From positions 16,937,791 through 17,001,790 of the forward strand of contig CM070520.1 of the NCBI GenBank assembly GCA_036346375.1: DNA of 64,000 nt, read 5' to 3'. This DNA is from Guadua angustifolia. Taxonomy: Eukaryota > Streptophyta > Magnoliopsida > Poales > Poaceae. Below the pieces are notes generated by a model. That model was not told where the DNA came from, did no database searches, and saw nothing but the letters and a program-made list of their open reading frames with translations. Positions 35,174-47,400 of the stretch are shown here, piece after piece (within the stretch, counting starts at the first letter, position 1; each line of letters opens with the position of its first letter). The position numbers and the translations under genes are program-made.

Positions 35174-35851
35174 AGTAATACCCTAGTCTGTTAATATGAA
35201 GGCTCATATGGAGTGGTGGTGCGATTAGTCCCAGTCCCATATTGCCTGCATAAAGTGAGTTGTAGTAGTTTATAATGCATATTGGGTCCAAACATAACAT
35301 CTTTGGGTTAACCCTTTTACACGAAGCGAGGGCGAAAGTGTAAGTGGGGTGCTATACTTGCGTAGATCCATCCTATGGTAGGCTGGATTTTGAGTTAATT
35401 TGGACCAAAGTGTTACAAATAGTATCAGAGCATCAGCCTTCATTGCACGGGGCGTGTGGGACAAGGGTACGGGCATACGACACATGGTACGTGTGGGCCT
35501 GAAGTGGCCATACGGCATTGCATATGTGCCGGAACTGGACGCACGATCGTGTACCGAGGAGTGGTTTTGCGTATCTGCCGTATATACGGTGTGCTACCAA
35601 GGGCGTCAGCCCTTTAAGGGAGTGAGTGTAATACCCTGGCCTATTAATATGAAGGCCCATGTAGAGTGGTGGTAGGCTTAGTCCCACATTACTCGTACAA
35701 AGTGAGTTGTAGTAGTATATAATACTTGTTGGGTCCAAACATAGCACCTATAGATTAACTCTTTTACACGAAGCAAGGACGAAAGTGTAAGTGGGGTGCT
35801 ATGCTTGTGTAGGTCCACCCTATGGTAGGCTAGACTTTGAGTTAATTTACA
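35174..35851 (+). mobile_element. TRIM: miniature LTR retrotransposon
   Basis: Two direct repeats of about 244 and 225 bp (35174-35417 and 35627-35851, roughly 85% alike) enclose only 209 bp. The first ends GTGTTACA and is followed by TAGTATCAGAGC, a one-base variant of the Met-tRNA primer site. The second begins TGTAATACCC and is preceded by a purine tract, AAGGGAGTGAG. There is no coding capacity, as in terminal-repeat retrotransposons in miniature. The second LTR has lost about 13 bp near its end. Confidence 0.8.
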
Positions 35852-36903
35852 ACCAATCTAAATAATTAAACCTTCTTCAATCCTCTCTTTACAAAGCTAG
35901 ATCTTAAATATAATGTAATTAGAACCAATTACTAATCTTAGATCACTAAGAACAAATAGATCTACAATCACTCTTCCAAATCCTTTGTCTCCTTTCACCA
36001 AATCGTCTGAAAGATAGATATCAAAAATCCTAAAAACCCTAAGTGGGTCAAGGCTCTATAAAATATTTTTTATAAAAACCATCTGTGATATGTACTCATA
36101 TCACAGATGGTTCATCGTACAAACTGTTTGTGCCTAAAAACCCTAAGTGGGTCCAGGCTCTATAGAATATTTTCTTTAAAAACCATCACTTATATCATAG
36201 ACGGTTTGTGGTACAAACCGTTTGTGATATTTGACAGATGGTTCGTGGTATGAGCCTTCTATGATACTTATCACAGACGATTCTTAACATATCAAGTAAC
36301 TTAGATGATTGTAGTAGAGAATCGTCTATGTTTATTTTTGTCAATGTCCAAGACCTAAGGTCTCTTAATCGAGCTTATAAAAATATAATGAAAGGTTTTC
36401 AATATAACAAGATTATGAAAGGAATATGGGGATTGTTTCTTTATTAGCCAAGTGGCTTAACAAAGCACAAGAGTTACAGGGATTCTATCTAAAATTAGTA
36501 GTCTAATTACAATTGCAATTATAATGGCCACACTGTCTTGAATAGTGCGAATGGGCCCCTTATTTATATTGGATGAAGAGACGGCAGTTGTTCTACAATA
36601 AGCATTGTGTAGCCAAAAGGTGCTTTCCCTTCAAATGGTTATGTGTATCTATCGGATAGCTATCCGCATGAACGACCAGTGTGAAGCAATGTTATAGACC
36701 ATCTTAATTGAACTGGTTGGAGACATGACTATCCGGTTAAGTGTGGGCTTCATTATGTGTTATAGGCTTTATGCGTTATAGGCCCATTAATAGAGTATGG
36801 TTTCTAACAATTGATGGTTTTAATGCTCATCAATTTTTAACACAGACAGTTTTTGAAAACTATCTGTGATGAGACATTTAATATAAACATTTTTGTAGTA
36901 GTG
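35852..36903. mobile_element. Right end of another CACTA element
   Basis: Ends TTTTTGTAGTAGTG at 36903 (CACTACTACAAAAA on the minus strand). Subterminal units of the AACCATCTGTGATA / TATCACAGATGGTT type occur at 36078-36115, 36185-36290 and 36840-36870. The left terminus is not found; it may lie beyond the retroelements inserted to the left. 36390-36815 is a non-matching insert that may be a solo copia LTR. Confidence 0.65.
36390..36815 (-). repeat. Possible solo LTR within CACTA end
   Basis: On the minus strand it begins TGTTAGAAACCATACTC and contains AATATAAATAAGGGGCCC, a promoter-like TATA region. It interrupts the subterminal repeats of the CACTA element. No target duplication could be confirmed, so the borders are approximate. 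Confidence 0.35.
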
Positions 36904-37146
36904 ACTTACATGTTTTTTTTGGCATGTTTTGGAATGTTATACACAATTATATCGTATGCACAGCCCTACTCAACCTGTTGAACCATGTTCAGAAATTGGA
37001 AGAGAGTTTGTGATGAATACGATGATCAACATTGTACCTCCTACAGCATGCCGTAAGTTCTACAACAAAATTAAATTCTTTACTCTAGTTGCCTTTCCAT
37101 TTATGACAAGTAAAGTTTCCTTTACAAAGCCATCAAGAAATTACTA

Positions 37147-37404
37147 CTCCCTCTGGTTACAAATAGCTGTCATTTGGGGCATAGTTGCAATCAAACTTTC
37201 AAAAATTTGACTAACAATATTTATTTATACATTTAAATTAGATATACAAAAATCATATATACAAATTTGTCTCTTAAAGTACTATCACAATATTATAATT
37301 TTATTAGGTTTTATAAATATATTACAATAGAGATTAGTAGTCAAAGCTGTATTTTGGAGACTATGTCGATATCTAAAATGACAACGGTTTATAACCGAAG
37401 GGAG
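37147..37404. mobile_element. Stowaway-like MITE in segment B
   Basis: 258 bp with inverted ends CTCCCTCTGGTTACAAATAG and TTTATAACCGAAGGGAG, flanked by TA (37145-37146 and 37405-37406). Same length and same site as the element at 54898-55155, so it predates that duplication. Confidence 0.88.
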
Positions 37405-37850
37405 TATCAGGTAAGGGTAAAATATACTTCATAATAAATAGGGGCAAGGAATAAAAAATATGTGAAATTAATCAAAGCGTATTTAATGTTTTACCCCTCC
37501 AATGTATGAAGATCCACAAGGTATAATAATTGTTCTGCTGATAATACTTCCAGGTGTGATAGACCTTATTATAGCTGTGGTAGACTTTTAGTTCGATGTT
37601 GAAACGAACTAAAAGCAATAAATTTACTGCAATAGATAATGCATCGAAGAAAAAAGAAATAAATAGAGAATACAAAAATGCATGTGGCACTTATCAATAT
37701 CAATAAACACAAGCACTAAATACAAGACCAAAATCATTTATGTTGAATCTAGAAGATATAAAATCTTTGGATTGTGATATCAACATTAATGTAGGAGAGA
37801 ACATAAATGCAATAATAAATCAACTAATACCTAATATTTGATTGTGCCTC

Positions 37851-37858
37851 TATATAAA
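37851..37858 (+). promoter_or_regulatory. TATA box of peptide gene B
   Basis: TATATAAA in the conserved GCCTCTATATAAACACCAGC block; an ATG begins 29 nt downstream of its first base, as in the other copies. Confidence 0.75.
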
Positions 37859-37904
37859 CACCAGCAAAGGAGCATGGCAATGCACACTGAAACAGCTTCT
37901 CCTC

Positions 37905-38286
37905 ATGGCACTCGTCAAGAGCAATACCAGGAGGGCCGTGTACTCCATAGCTGCAGTTTTCACGGTTCTGATGATCATGTCTTCCACCTTCTCGTCCTGC
38001 TATGCAAGTGGTATGTAGAATATCCCTGTGTTTACTCTGCATTTTTCAAATGTTCGAATTAATTAACCAATCTATATCTTATTTGTGTGTAGTTAATACA
38101 GAGAAATGCGCCGATTACGCAGAATGCACGGACGATGATTGCCGCAAAATCTGCGCAATGGCATACACGGTTTTTACTTCCTATTGCAAGAAGGATGTTT
38201 TTCCTCTGCAGTGCTGCTGCATAGTTTATCACCAAAGTGACGTCGGAACGACAGCGAGGATCGACGATGATGGCTTTCGTGGATGA
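37905..38286 (+). CDS. Secreted cysteine-rich peptide, copy B
   Basis: Two exons, 37905-38010 and 38093-38286, intron 82 bp; 99 residues. The signal peptide differs from copy A at 7 of 35 positions and ends at SSCYAS. Mature cysteines are spaced C-x5-C-x4-C-x3-C-x10-C-x8-CCC, identical to copy A, with the same acidic tail (TARIDDDG). The intron is about 45 bp shorter because the region before the acceptor is deleted; the AG used is in TTTGTGTGTAG. All splice borders and the frame are intact. It probably encodes a secreted defensin-like peptide; receptor or target unknown. Confidence 0.85.
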
Positions 38287-38375
38287 ACAACACAGTGCTG
38301 ATGGTTAAATTTAATGCATCTCATTTATCATCTTGCAACTCCATGTAAATTCGTCGATCTGTTTGATGCGAATTC

Positions 38376-38381
38376 AATAAA
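38376..38381 (+). terminator. Poly(A) signal of peptide gene B
   Basis: AATAAA in the conserved TTCAATAAACGTG context, 90 bp after the stop codon. Confidence 0.7.
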
Positions 38382-38569
38382 CGTGTTTTTGTTATGAAGA
38401 TGTTAATTAGTGACATGGACCTTCTTTGGTGGTTCGAAGACAGGAAATCCCTCCTTCCAGTTTGTAGTGTGTATTTTCTCAAAGCATATATATTAAAGAG
38501 AAATTGAAAACGACCAGACTAACTTGATTATTATATATAAGCATTATATTCAAAGCATATATGTAGAGA

Positions 38570-39271
38570 TGCCAATGTTTGGGAAACAGATCCCCATCGA
38601 GCTTACTTGTTGAATGAGGGATCAACACGGCCCCTTTTTGGTGAAGAGTTTGTGTCTGAAGAATGCTCTTAGGATGATGAGGATACTTGAAAGATGGATA
38701 AAGGATTTATAGTGGTTCGGACCTCTTACAGTGGAGATAATAACTCTACTCCAGTGATTTTGCTATTGAGGTGGAACTCTTACAGAAAGGCTCCTGTACG
38801 TCTGTGATCTTGCGTCTTTCTTTGTTTGTGTGTGTGCCCTCTTTACTGATCTACCGAGGGGCTTTTAGAGCTTACAATTGAAATAACTGCAGCCAAATAA
38901 TGCGCCATTCATTGTATTAACCGTGGCCGTAACCGTAGCCTTGATTATTGCCACGTTCTCGTCGTGGGCATAACGGCCCTATATCGTGGCGTAATTATCG
39001 TCACGTACACGGTATGGGGTGAACACGATCTTCCGATCATGCTCAAGGATTCCCCTGACTTTGACCAATTCTTGCACGTTCCCGAGCTTGCATGCTCGGG
39101 GACGAGCTCAGGTGCTTGTAGACGAGCATCGGGCCTACTCCAGTCGGACAGACCCGCCAGCTAGACTATCGGAGGGTCCTCCTTGGGAACACCATCCAAA
39201 GGCATGCATGGTCGGCCAAAACTAGCTACCAGGGTATAACAGTCCTTATAGAGATTATCCAATCCCCGACA
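38570..39271 (-). repeat. LTR of a third Tat-like element, inverted
   Basis: On the minus strand it begins TGTCGGGGATTGG at 39271 and ends CCAAACATTGGCA at 38570, about 702 bp. The adjoining 39272-39290 reads, on the minus strand, GCCTCGGAGGCTAGC, matching the polypurine tract of Tat element 2 (GCCTCGGGGGCTAGT). Sequence families differ from elements 1 and 2, so this is a related but separate family. No coding part is recognised beside it. Confidence 0.6.
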
Positions 39272-39946
39272 GCTAGCCTCCGAGGCTCAAGTGGAAAACT
39301 ACTTGGTGGGGCCTTCCCCTTGAGCCTACAGACTCAACGGAAGGATTAGAATCTTGCAGCGAACTACTACTGCAGCATCCGAGCAGGTCCCGCTCGCGGA
39401 CAAGCATGGTTGACAAGAGCCGAGCTACCAGCTCAGCCTCTGACCAATAGAAGCTCGGGCAAGAGAAGGTTAAAGGTTTGCGCCGATTCCTTCCCCGCGA
39501 AGCCTCATGGTAGTGGGATAATCTTTTGGGAACCGCACTTTTACTAGATGGTTTCAAAAACTATGCCTCCCACGCCGATTCGCGAACTGGCGTGAGCGGT
39601 TTTTAGATGGTCGTGTCCGTTCGGCTTCTCCACCTTTTTAAATAGGGTAGCAGCGGCAGTGAAAATCTCTTCATCGGCATTGTGCATCTGAACCCATAGG
39701 AATTCTGAGTGGACACCACCAAAAAAGGATGCGAGATGACTCCCTTACATCTCCTGCACCTTTTGCATCAGAGGCCATTCCTCGGCGACAGCTGAGTCCT
39801 CGTGTCGAAGGCTTCAGCACAGCAGTGAAATTTTCATTTCGTGCCCTCGCATCTCGTGCACCTTCACCTCGTAGGTCATGCCTTGGAGATTAGAGTTTTC
39901 CATCTCGAAGGCCCCGCCTCGACAGGGAGACCTTCTCACATATCGT
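39272..39946. other. Internal remnant beside third Tat-like LTR
   Basis: GC-moderate sequence, no recognised gene. By position it matches the spacer between LTR and antisense gene in the other Tat elements. A TTTTAAATAGGG motif near 39637 could be the TATA region of a lost antisense gene. Confidence 0.4.
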
Positions 39947-40436
39947 TAGGGATGGCAATGGGTCCAATCGGGTGTGAGTTTTACAAAACCCGATCCGATA
40001 GAAAATCCGAATTGAAAAACTCAACCTAAACCCAAATACCTTATCGGGTAAAAAACTATACTCGAACCTGGCGGGTACTCGACGGGTTTGTGCAGTACTG
40101 CAGTATAGGGGTGACAATGGGTCGGGTCGGGTCCGAGTTTTGCAAAACCTGACTTGACAAGAAATGCGAATAAAAAAACCCGAGCTGAACCCGAACAACC
40201 TATCGGGTAAAAAGTTGCACCGATCCTAAACCTGGTGGGTACCCGAAACCCGACAGGTACTCGATATGTATGTACGGTATTTTGAATACCCGATAGGTAC
40301 CCATGGGTAATTTTATAAACCCGACTCCGACCAGAACCTATCTCGGATATCTGGCCCGAAGAACCCACGAGTGAAAATTAGGATCCAAACCCGACCCTAT
40401 TAGGTGCAGAACCTACGGGTCTAATTTCCATCCCTA
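39947..40436. mobile_element. hAT-type MITE with nested second copy
   Basis: Inverted ends TAGGGATGGCAATGGG and ATTTCCATCCCTA, flanked by a perfect 8-bp duplication CATATCGT (39939-39946 and 40437-40444), which indicates the hAT superfamily. The body is made of repeated CGGGT/ACCCG phrases. A second terminal-like TAGGGGTGACAATGGG begins at 40106, so one element probably sits inside or beside another. Confidence 0.88.
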
Positions 40437-40444
40437 CATATCGT

Positions 40445-40780
40445 GCTTCATAGTGCAATCCCCTTGCTTTGAAGGCGGTGCTTCGGCAACAATGGAGTCT
40501 CCCACCTCCGAAGGCTCCACCTCGGCGTGTAGAACTAATCGCACCATCACGCTCCATCACACAATCCCCTTCACTTTGAAGGTCGTACCTGAACGACTAG
40601 GGAGTCTCCCACATGACCACATCAAAGGTTCCGCCTTGGGGGAGACCTCGCACATCGCGCTCTGTCGTGCTGCCCCCTTCACTTTGAAGGCCATACCACG
40701 GCAACTAGGGCGTCTCCCACCTTGGAGGCTCTAACTTGGCGCAGAGACCTCCTCACACATCGTGCAATCCCCTTTGTTTT
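40445..40780 (+). repeat. Tandem repeat of about 110 bp
   Basis: Three or more units share the order GTGCAATCCCCTT, CTTTGAAGG, GGAGTCTCCCAC and a CTCCACCTCGG-like phrase; a related degenerate unit lies left of the hAT element (39800-39930). No coding role assigned. Confidence 0.7.
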
Positions 40781-41311
40781 TGTAACATTCCAAGTTTAGC
40801 CCACAAATTATTAATTAAGTTGCCAAATGTTCTTCTGCATTTACCATGAATTTGCTGCATGAAGAAAATGCTTTTTACATTTTTCTAGTTGCTGTTTTCC
40901 AATTTTGAATATTAATTAAAAATTGTGCCAAGTCTAAAAACATTTCATTTATGTTCTAAATAATCTAAAGTGCCTCTTCAAAAGTTTTTGTGAATTCTGA
41001 AATTGGGTTGCTATTTTTGCAAAATCAAACACTGCACTTTTGTATTAAAAGTTGAGGCGGTAAATGAATTTCTAAGAAACATCTGGAACTGCTAAAATTC
41101 TGGAAACATTACACAAACATCAGTGCCACGTCAGGTGTATCCACAAAAAGTTGTATAGTTCTTGAGGCCCTGCAATTAAGCCTAAAAATTTGGGCAGACC
41201 TCTGAACAAAACAAATTTCAATCATTCTGCTCTATCTCCCTGACCATCTGGGCCTGCACATCTGCCCCTTATCCATCTGTCTCACACACCAACCCTACCT
41301 TTTAGGGCAAT

Positions 41312-41636
41312 ATATCCTGTGCAATCAACAGTTGGTGAAACCACGGTGCAACTCAACTAAAAAAAGTTTCAAAAAATTCTAAAAAAAATCATGGATGTAC
41401 ATCTCAGCTTACCCCATCTACATATAAAATTTCATGATCAAATTCGTCCTGTTCCTGTTCATGATCAACTTTATCTTTTTTATTACTCTTAGTACAGGAC
41501 AAATTTGATCATGAAATTTTATATGTAGATGGGGTAAGCTGAGATGTACATCCATGATTTTTTTCAGAATTTTTTAAAACTTTTTTTAGTTAGGTTGCAC
41601 CGTGGTTTCATCAACCTGTCTGATTGTACAGGATAT
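41312..41636. repeat. 325-bp foldback element
   Basis: Near-perfect inverted repeat from ATATCCTGTGCAATCA to TGATTGTACAGGATAT. The inner arms of about 110 bp (41340-41455 and 41495-41610) differ at few positions; the central loop is about 40 bp. A transcript would form a long hairpin. Confidence 0.88.
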
Positions 41637-42404
41637 TTTTCCACCTTTTAGTCGCATGTCACTTTCCCGAGCCACCTTCCACTTCGCGCCTTCCCCGCGT
41701 AAAAACGGACATGCGCAGAACCTCTTTCTCTCTTTGCCTCTCTCTTGTCACTGACAGCTTGGCCCCACCTATAAGCCTTCTCCACAGGGCTCACAGCCAT
41801 GATTGTGAGAAGCTTTTCTACCTACCTTGCCTAGTCACGTCACCTGTCTGCCAGCTCACCCCGTCCCATCGCCTCAAGCTCCCTACACGATGCCCCTATT
41901 GCGGCACCTATGAGCCACTATTGTGCATGAGAAAATGGCAGCATGATCACGCCTGAGAGAAAGACGACGGAGAGAATCATCATTGCTCGCCTACTTAAGC
42001 TCCCCTACCTTACCACTCTTCGTCACTGTGTAGTGACGAACTCATTGCGCCCGGTTGCAGCCTTCCCCCCTCACCGAGCCGCCCAGAACGCGAGCACCAC
42101 TCTTGATTCAAAATTCGATGAAATTTCGCCGAAATTTCGGTTTTAACCCCAATTTATATATCCCGGCCGAATTCAAAATTTAAAAAAATTTGATTTGCTA
42201 CAGTAACTGCTACAGAAATTTCGGCGAACTTTCGGGTTTGGAGTCCGGATTTTCAATTTTTTTTTGGCCGGATTTGAACGGAATGGGTTCAATAACCCTT
42301 AAGAAAGTCTTGTTCCATGAAAATTTGATGAAAAACTAATTTTTTGAGATTTTTTAAAATTTGGGCAGAAACACTGTCAGATTTTTAAAAAATTTTACAA
42401 GCCT

Positions 42405-43760
42405 GATGATCATCTGAAAATTTTATGGTACCATACTTAGTAGTTTACGATCATACCAAAAAAACTTCAAAATAATTTAACATCATTTGTTATCTTTGAA
42501 AAATCAAAAACAGAATGGACATAATTGGGACAGTAATCTTGTTAGATTTTTATAAATTTTCTCGAGTGTGATCATCATCTAAAATTTTTATTAAATATTA
42601 AAAACTTCCTTAGTACCATTATGTAAAATTTTAAAAAAATTTAATCTTTCTTGGTTTGCTCAATAAAATCTATGAATACAGTAAGCACTAAACTTAATTT
42701 GTTGTATTATATTTCAAAAATCAATTCATTTGAGCTAAGGATTTATCAGGCAATTCAAATATTTTTATAACTTTTTGAAATTTTGAGTTTCAAATTTATT
42801 TGAGCTAAGGATTCTTATGTAAAATTTTCAACTCAAAATATTTCTCCAGGAATTTATAAAAATTCTGACATTCAAAGTACTAGTTTTCAACTCTCTCTGT
42901 TTTTGAATTTTTAAATATCTTAAATTAATTTATTAATTTCTGATATTTTTAGTGTTGATGAATTTATTGCTAGGGAAGATAATATAAAATTTTCCAAAAA
43001 TTTCAAGTTTCTTGGTTTGGCCAATAAAATCTATCAATGCAGTAAGCACTGAACTTAATTTGTTGTATTATATTTCAAAAATCAAACAGAGAAAGAACAT
43101 AAATGGCACTGTGCCTTCTACGAATTTTATAAATTCACTGAAGCGTGATCATGATTCCAAATTTTTATGAGATATTAACCATTTCCTTTCCACCCTTATG
43201 TAAAATATATAAAATATTTAAACCTTTTTTATTGCTAAATTTAATCAATGTATTGATCATCGGTCTGTTAACAGGATAGTATCACTGTTCGCATTTTTTA
43301 AAATTCATGACACTTGATCATCATATGAAAATTTTATGAAAATATTATGGATGTGTCAGGACCATACAGAAAAATTTTCAAAATTTTACAAGCTCGTTTG
43401 TTCTAATTTTCATTCGGATGAAACTTGCCGCTCAGCGCTTTACCAAGACAGTACCAATGTTTGAACTTTTAAAAATTCCTCACATTTGATCATCATCTGA
43501 AATTTTTACATAAATATAATAAGTATGTCAGAAATCTCCACAGAAAATTTCAAAGTTTTCTAACGTAGTTTGTACTATTTTTGATCCGGTTCAAACTTGC
43601 CGATCAACGTTTCATCTATATAGTATCAATGTTTGAATTTTTAAAAATTCCACAGATCTGATAATCACCTGAAATTTTTATGAGAACATCTACAATGTGT
43701 CAGGAACCTACAAAAAAATTTAAAATTTTTTGATGTCGTTTGAACCCATTTTCAACGCCT
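42405..43760 (+). repeat. Degenerate repeats with 165-172 bp period
   Basis: The phrase GATCATCATCTGAAATTTTTAT or a variant starts at 42405, 42570, 43147, 43316, 43488 and 43660. Adjacent spacings are 165, 169, 172 and 172 bp, with other shared phrases between them. A second pair (CAGTAAGCACTAAACTTAATT near 42680 and 43045) is also repeated. Confidence 0.65.
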
Positions 43761-43884
43761 TGTCCTGGTGATCTCTAACCTCAACATCCACGTCACATTG
43801 AGCCTTCCTCCTTCCTCTTTAAAACCCCTCAATTGATTCCGTGGCTTGTGCAATGTAGTTCTAGAATCATGTTGTCTTCTTTAT

Positions 43885-44153
43885 TGTTTAGATTAGGAAG
43901 TTAAAGAACAAATGATGTGTGAACTTATTGTTCTATTCCATTCATGATCAAAGGATTATATACATAGTGAATGGGTGGCAATGCACCCGTTCGGATTACA
44001 ATGAGAGGGAGAGAATGAAAGATTGTGTAGCTTCGTGAATAGGTGTCTATTCCTTGCTTTGTGTTGGTTATTCCTTGCTTTGTGTTGGTTGCTTGAAGAT
44101 GTTGTTTCACGAAGAGATGGATGAAGATCATCCATTCATGTCTGTTCGCAACA
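43885..44153 (-). repeat. 3' LTR of copia element
   Basis: 269 bp; nearly identical to 50871-51139 (few differences). Confidence 0.9.
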
Positions 44154-44421
44154 CTCCCCCTTGATCGAATCCATCTTCTGAGATCAATATAGAATTATTT
44201 TGTCTATGAACCTGACATGCCTAATATCATCCTCTAAAAAACCCAGTGGGAAAAAATAGATGATACGACATATAAACTATGTTGATATTGCCTCATTAAA
44301 AACTTTATATGAGAAAACCTCAAAGAGGAAAAACTCATACAAAGAAAATAGTACAATATAATATTAAACAGGTTATTTATCAGAGAGAGAGACTCCCCCC
44401 TAATTCCTGCAAATCTCTAAG

Positions 44422-47400
44422 TTATCTCATACCAATTCCCTCAACACATTTAGAAAATGTAGAATAAGATAGAGACTTTGTTAATAAATCAGCAAGATTA
44501 TCACATGACTTAGTTTGCAGAATGTTTATTTCCCCACTCTTTTGCAATTCATGGGGATAAAACAATTTTGGAGCAATATGCTTAGTGATGTTGCTCTTAA
44601 TATAACCTGTCTCCATCTGAATAACACAGGCAGCATTATCTTCATAGATAATGGTTGGAGATTCAATGGAACCAAGACCACATGACTGAAGTATGTGGTT
44701 TATCATTCTGCGAAGCCAAACATATTCTCGGGAGGCCTCATATAATGCAATTATTTCAGAATGATTGATAGAAGTAGCCACCAAAGTTTGTTTGGAAGAT
44801 TTCCAAGAGATGGCTGTTCCACCTTGTAAGTATACAAAGCCAGTCTGCGATCTGGCATTGTGGGGATCAGATAAATAGCCAGCATCTGTATATCCAGTCA
44901 AAGTCGGATCTCGGTTTCTTCCATAGAAAAGACCAAGATCTCTTGTACCATTGAGATATCTAAAGACATTCTTCACTCCAGACCAATGACGCTTGGTGGG
45001 AGCAGCGCTGTGTCTTGCAAGTAGATTCACTGTAAATGCAATGTCCGATCGGGTACTATTTGCAAGATACATGAGCGCACCAATAGCACTGAGATAAGGG
45101 TACTCAGGTCCCAATATTTCTTCTCCATCACCCCGAGGTCGAAAAGGGTCTTTCTTCATGTCTAGAGATCTGACCACTATAGGGGTTCTGGATGGATATG
45201 ACTTATCCATATTGAATTTCTCCAATATTTTCTGAATATAAGTAGCTTGATATACAAAAATTCCTGAAGGTAAATGCTCAAGTTGCAAACCTAAGCAAAA
45301 TTTGGTTTTACCCAAATCCTTCATCTCAAACTCTGTCTTTAAATGATGACGTGCTTCATTAATATCGGTTTCGTTGCCGATGATGTTGAGATCATCAACA
45401 TACACCGAAATGATACAGAATCCTGTAGAGGATTTCTTAATAAAAAAACATGGGCAATCATCATTATTAGTGTACTCCTTTAAAGAAAGGAATTCACTTA
45501 ATCGATTGTACCACATGCGCCCTGATTACTTCAAGCCATATAATGACTTCTGCAATTTTACACAATGCATATTACGATTTGCATGTGGATCCGGTACATT
45601 GATTCCATCAGGAACCTTCATGTAAATTTCTGAATCCAGTGACCCATACAAGTATGCTGTCACTACGTCCATCAACTGCAAAGATAGACGATTTTGAACT
45701 GCCAATGATATCAAATATCGGAAAGTTATGCCTCTCATAACCGGAGAATAAGTCTCATTATAATCAACACTGGGCCTTTGCGTGAAGCCTTGAGCTACTA
45801 GCCTTGCTTTATATCTCACCACTTCATTATTTTCATTCCGTTTCCGGACAAAAACCCACTTGTATCCTACAGGGAAAATGCCACGAGGTGTAGGCATCAC
45901 TTCCGATAATACTTCTCTTTTATAAAGCGAGGCAATCTCTTTTTCGATCACTTCCTTCCATTGATTCCAGTCCGAGCGTTTTCTACACTCTGCCATGGAT
46001 TTAGGATCTGGATCATTTAGGATGTCAGCAATCTGCTCAGAGAAATAAGTGTCGACAACTATAGCTTTTCGGTCAAATAATTCTCCAGTCTCAATATAAT
46101 TTGTAGCAATTTCATTCACCCTAAGAGATTCATCATTATTTCCCATAATGATGGATCTGGGGTTATCCGATGTCCCAAGTTCAGCAATGCGCGCAGCCGA
46201 AGAGGGTTGTGGATCAAATCCACTTTGATATCTATCAACCATAGGTTGATCTGCATTTACCACCTTTTTCTACTTGGATGCCTTACTCCTCCCCTCTTAT
46301 TGCTAATCGGGGGTTGAGTGGTTTTATGTAGTACCTCCACTCTTTCAGGCACATTCCTTGCAGGAATAAAAGATTTAATAACACCTTTATAATCTGTAAA
46401 TGCATCTGGCATGTTGTTCGCAATATCTTGCAAACCAATTATTTTCCAAACTTGAAGTTCGGTTTCTTGAGTACGTGGATCCGAGGATGAAATACTTTGA
46501 GCATTCCAATCAATTTCACGGCATTCTTTCTGGTATTTGAAATCTCCCCTAATACCGGGAAATGTTCCTCATTGAATATACAGTCAGCATACCGGGCCGT
46601 AAATAGATCCCCTGTAAGAGGTTCTAAATACTTAAATGATCGACGGAGATTGAAATCCCACATAGATCCCCAATTTTCTATGAGGGCCCATAGAGGTCTG
46701 TTGGGGTGGTGAGATCGGACGCATACACGCTCATCCGAACTTACATAAATGGGAAATACTTGGTGGATTCCCATGTACTAACTGCATGGGAGAAGAATCA
46801 TGATATGCAGTTGGTCGAAGTTGGATTAAGTCAGCAGCGTGTAAGACCGCATGACCCCAACACGACGTAGGCAATGAGCAATTCATCAGTAATGGACGCG
46901 CAATGAGCTTGATTTTGTTAATCAACGATTCAGCCAAACCATTCTAAGTATGGACATATGGAACAGAATGTTGTACCTGAATTCCTAAAGCCATGCAATA
47001 ATCATTGAAAGCATGGGAGGAAAATTCAGCAGCATTGTCCATTCGGATCGATTGAATCCGATGGTCAGGATAATGTGTCTTCAGCTTAATAATTTGAGAC
47101 ATTATTTTCGTGAAGGCATGGTTTCGTGTGGACAATAAGCACACATGTGACCATCTTGTAGATACGTCAATCAAAACCATAAAGTACCTGAACAGTCCAG
47201 AAGTTGGCTCAATCGGACCACAAATGTCACCTTGAATTCTTTCAAGAAACTTAAGTGGTTCAGTCCGGATTTTAAGAGGTGAAGGCCTTAAAATCATTTT
47301 CCCAGTAGCACATGCAGTGCATATAAAATCCGAAGATTTGAGAAATTTTGTAGCTGTCAAATCATGACCGATAGAATTGGTGATAATTTTTCTCATCATC

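Larger units (their letters stand above)
36907..38435 (+). repeat. Duplicated segment B carrying peptide gene B
   Basis: Homologous to 4797-6080 and 54655-56272; closest to the latter, with which it shares the 258-bp miniature element at the same site. Confidence 0.88.
40781..43884 (+). repeat. AT-rich LTR-like region
   Basis: Starts TGTAACATTCCAAG, the kind of start seen in chromovirus LTRs, and includes a CT-rich part (41640-42150) followed by very AT-rich DNA with CGAAATTTCG motifs. No LTR end or primer site was found, so identity is inferred. It contains a foldback (41312-41636) and periodic repeats (42405-43760). No gene. Confidence 0.4.
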
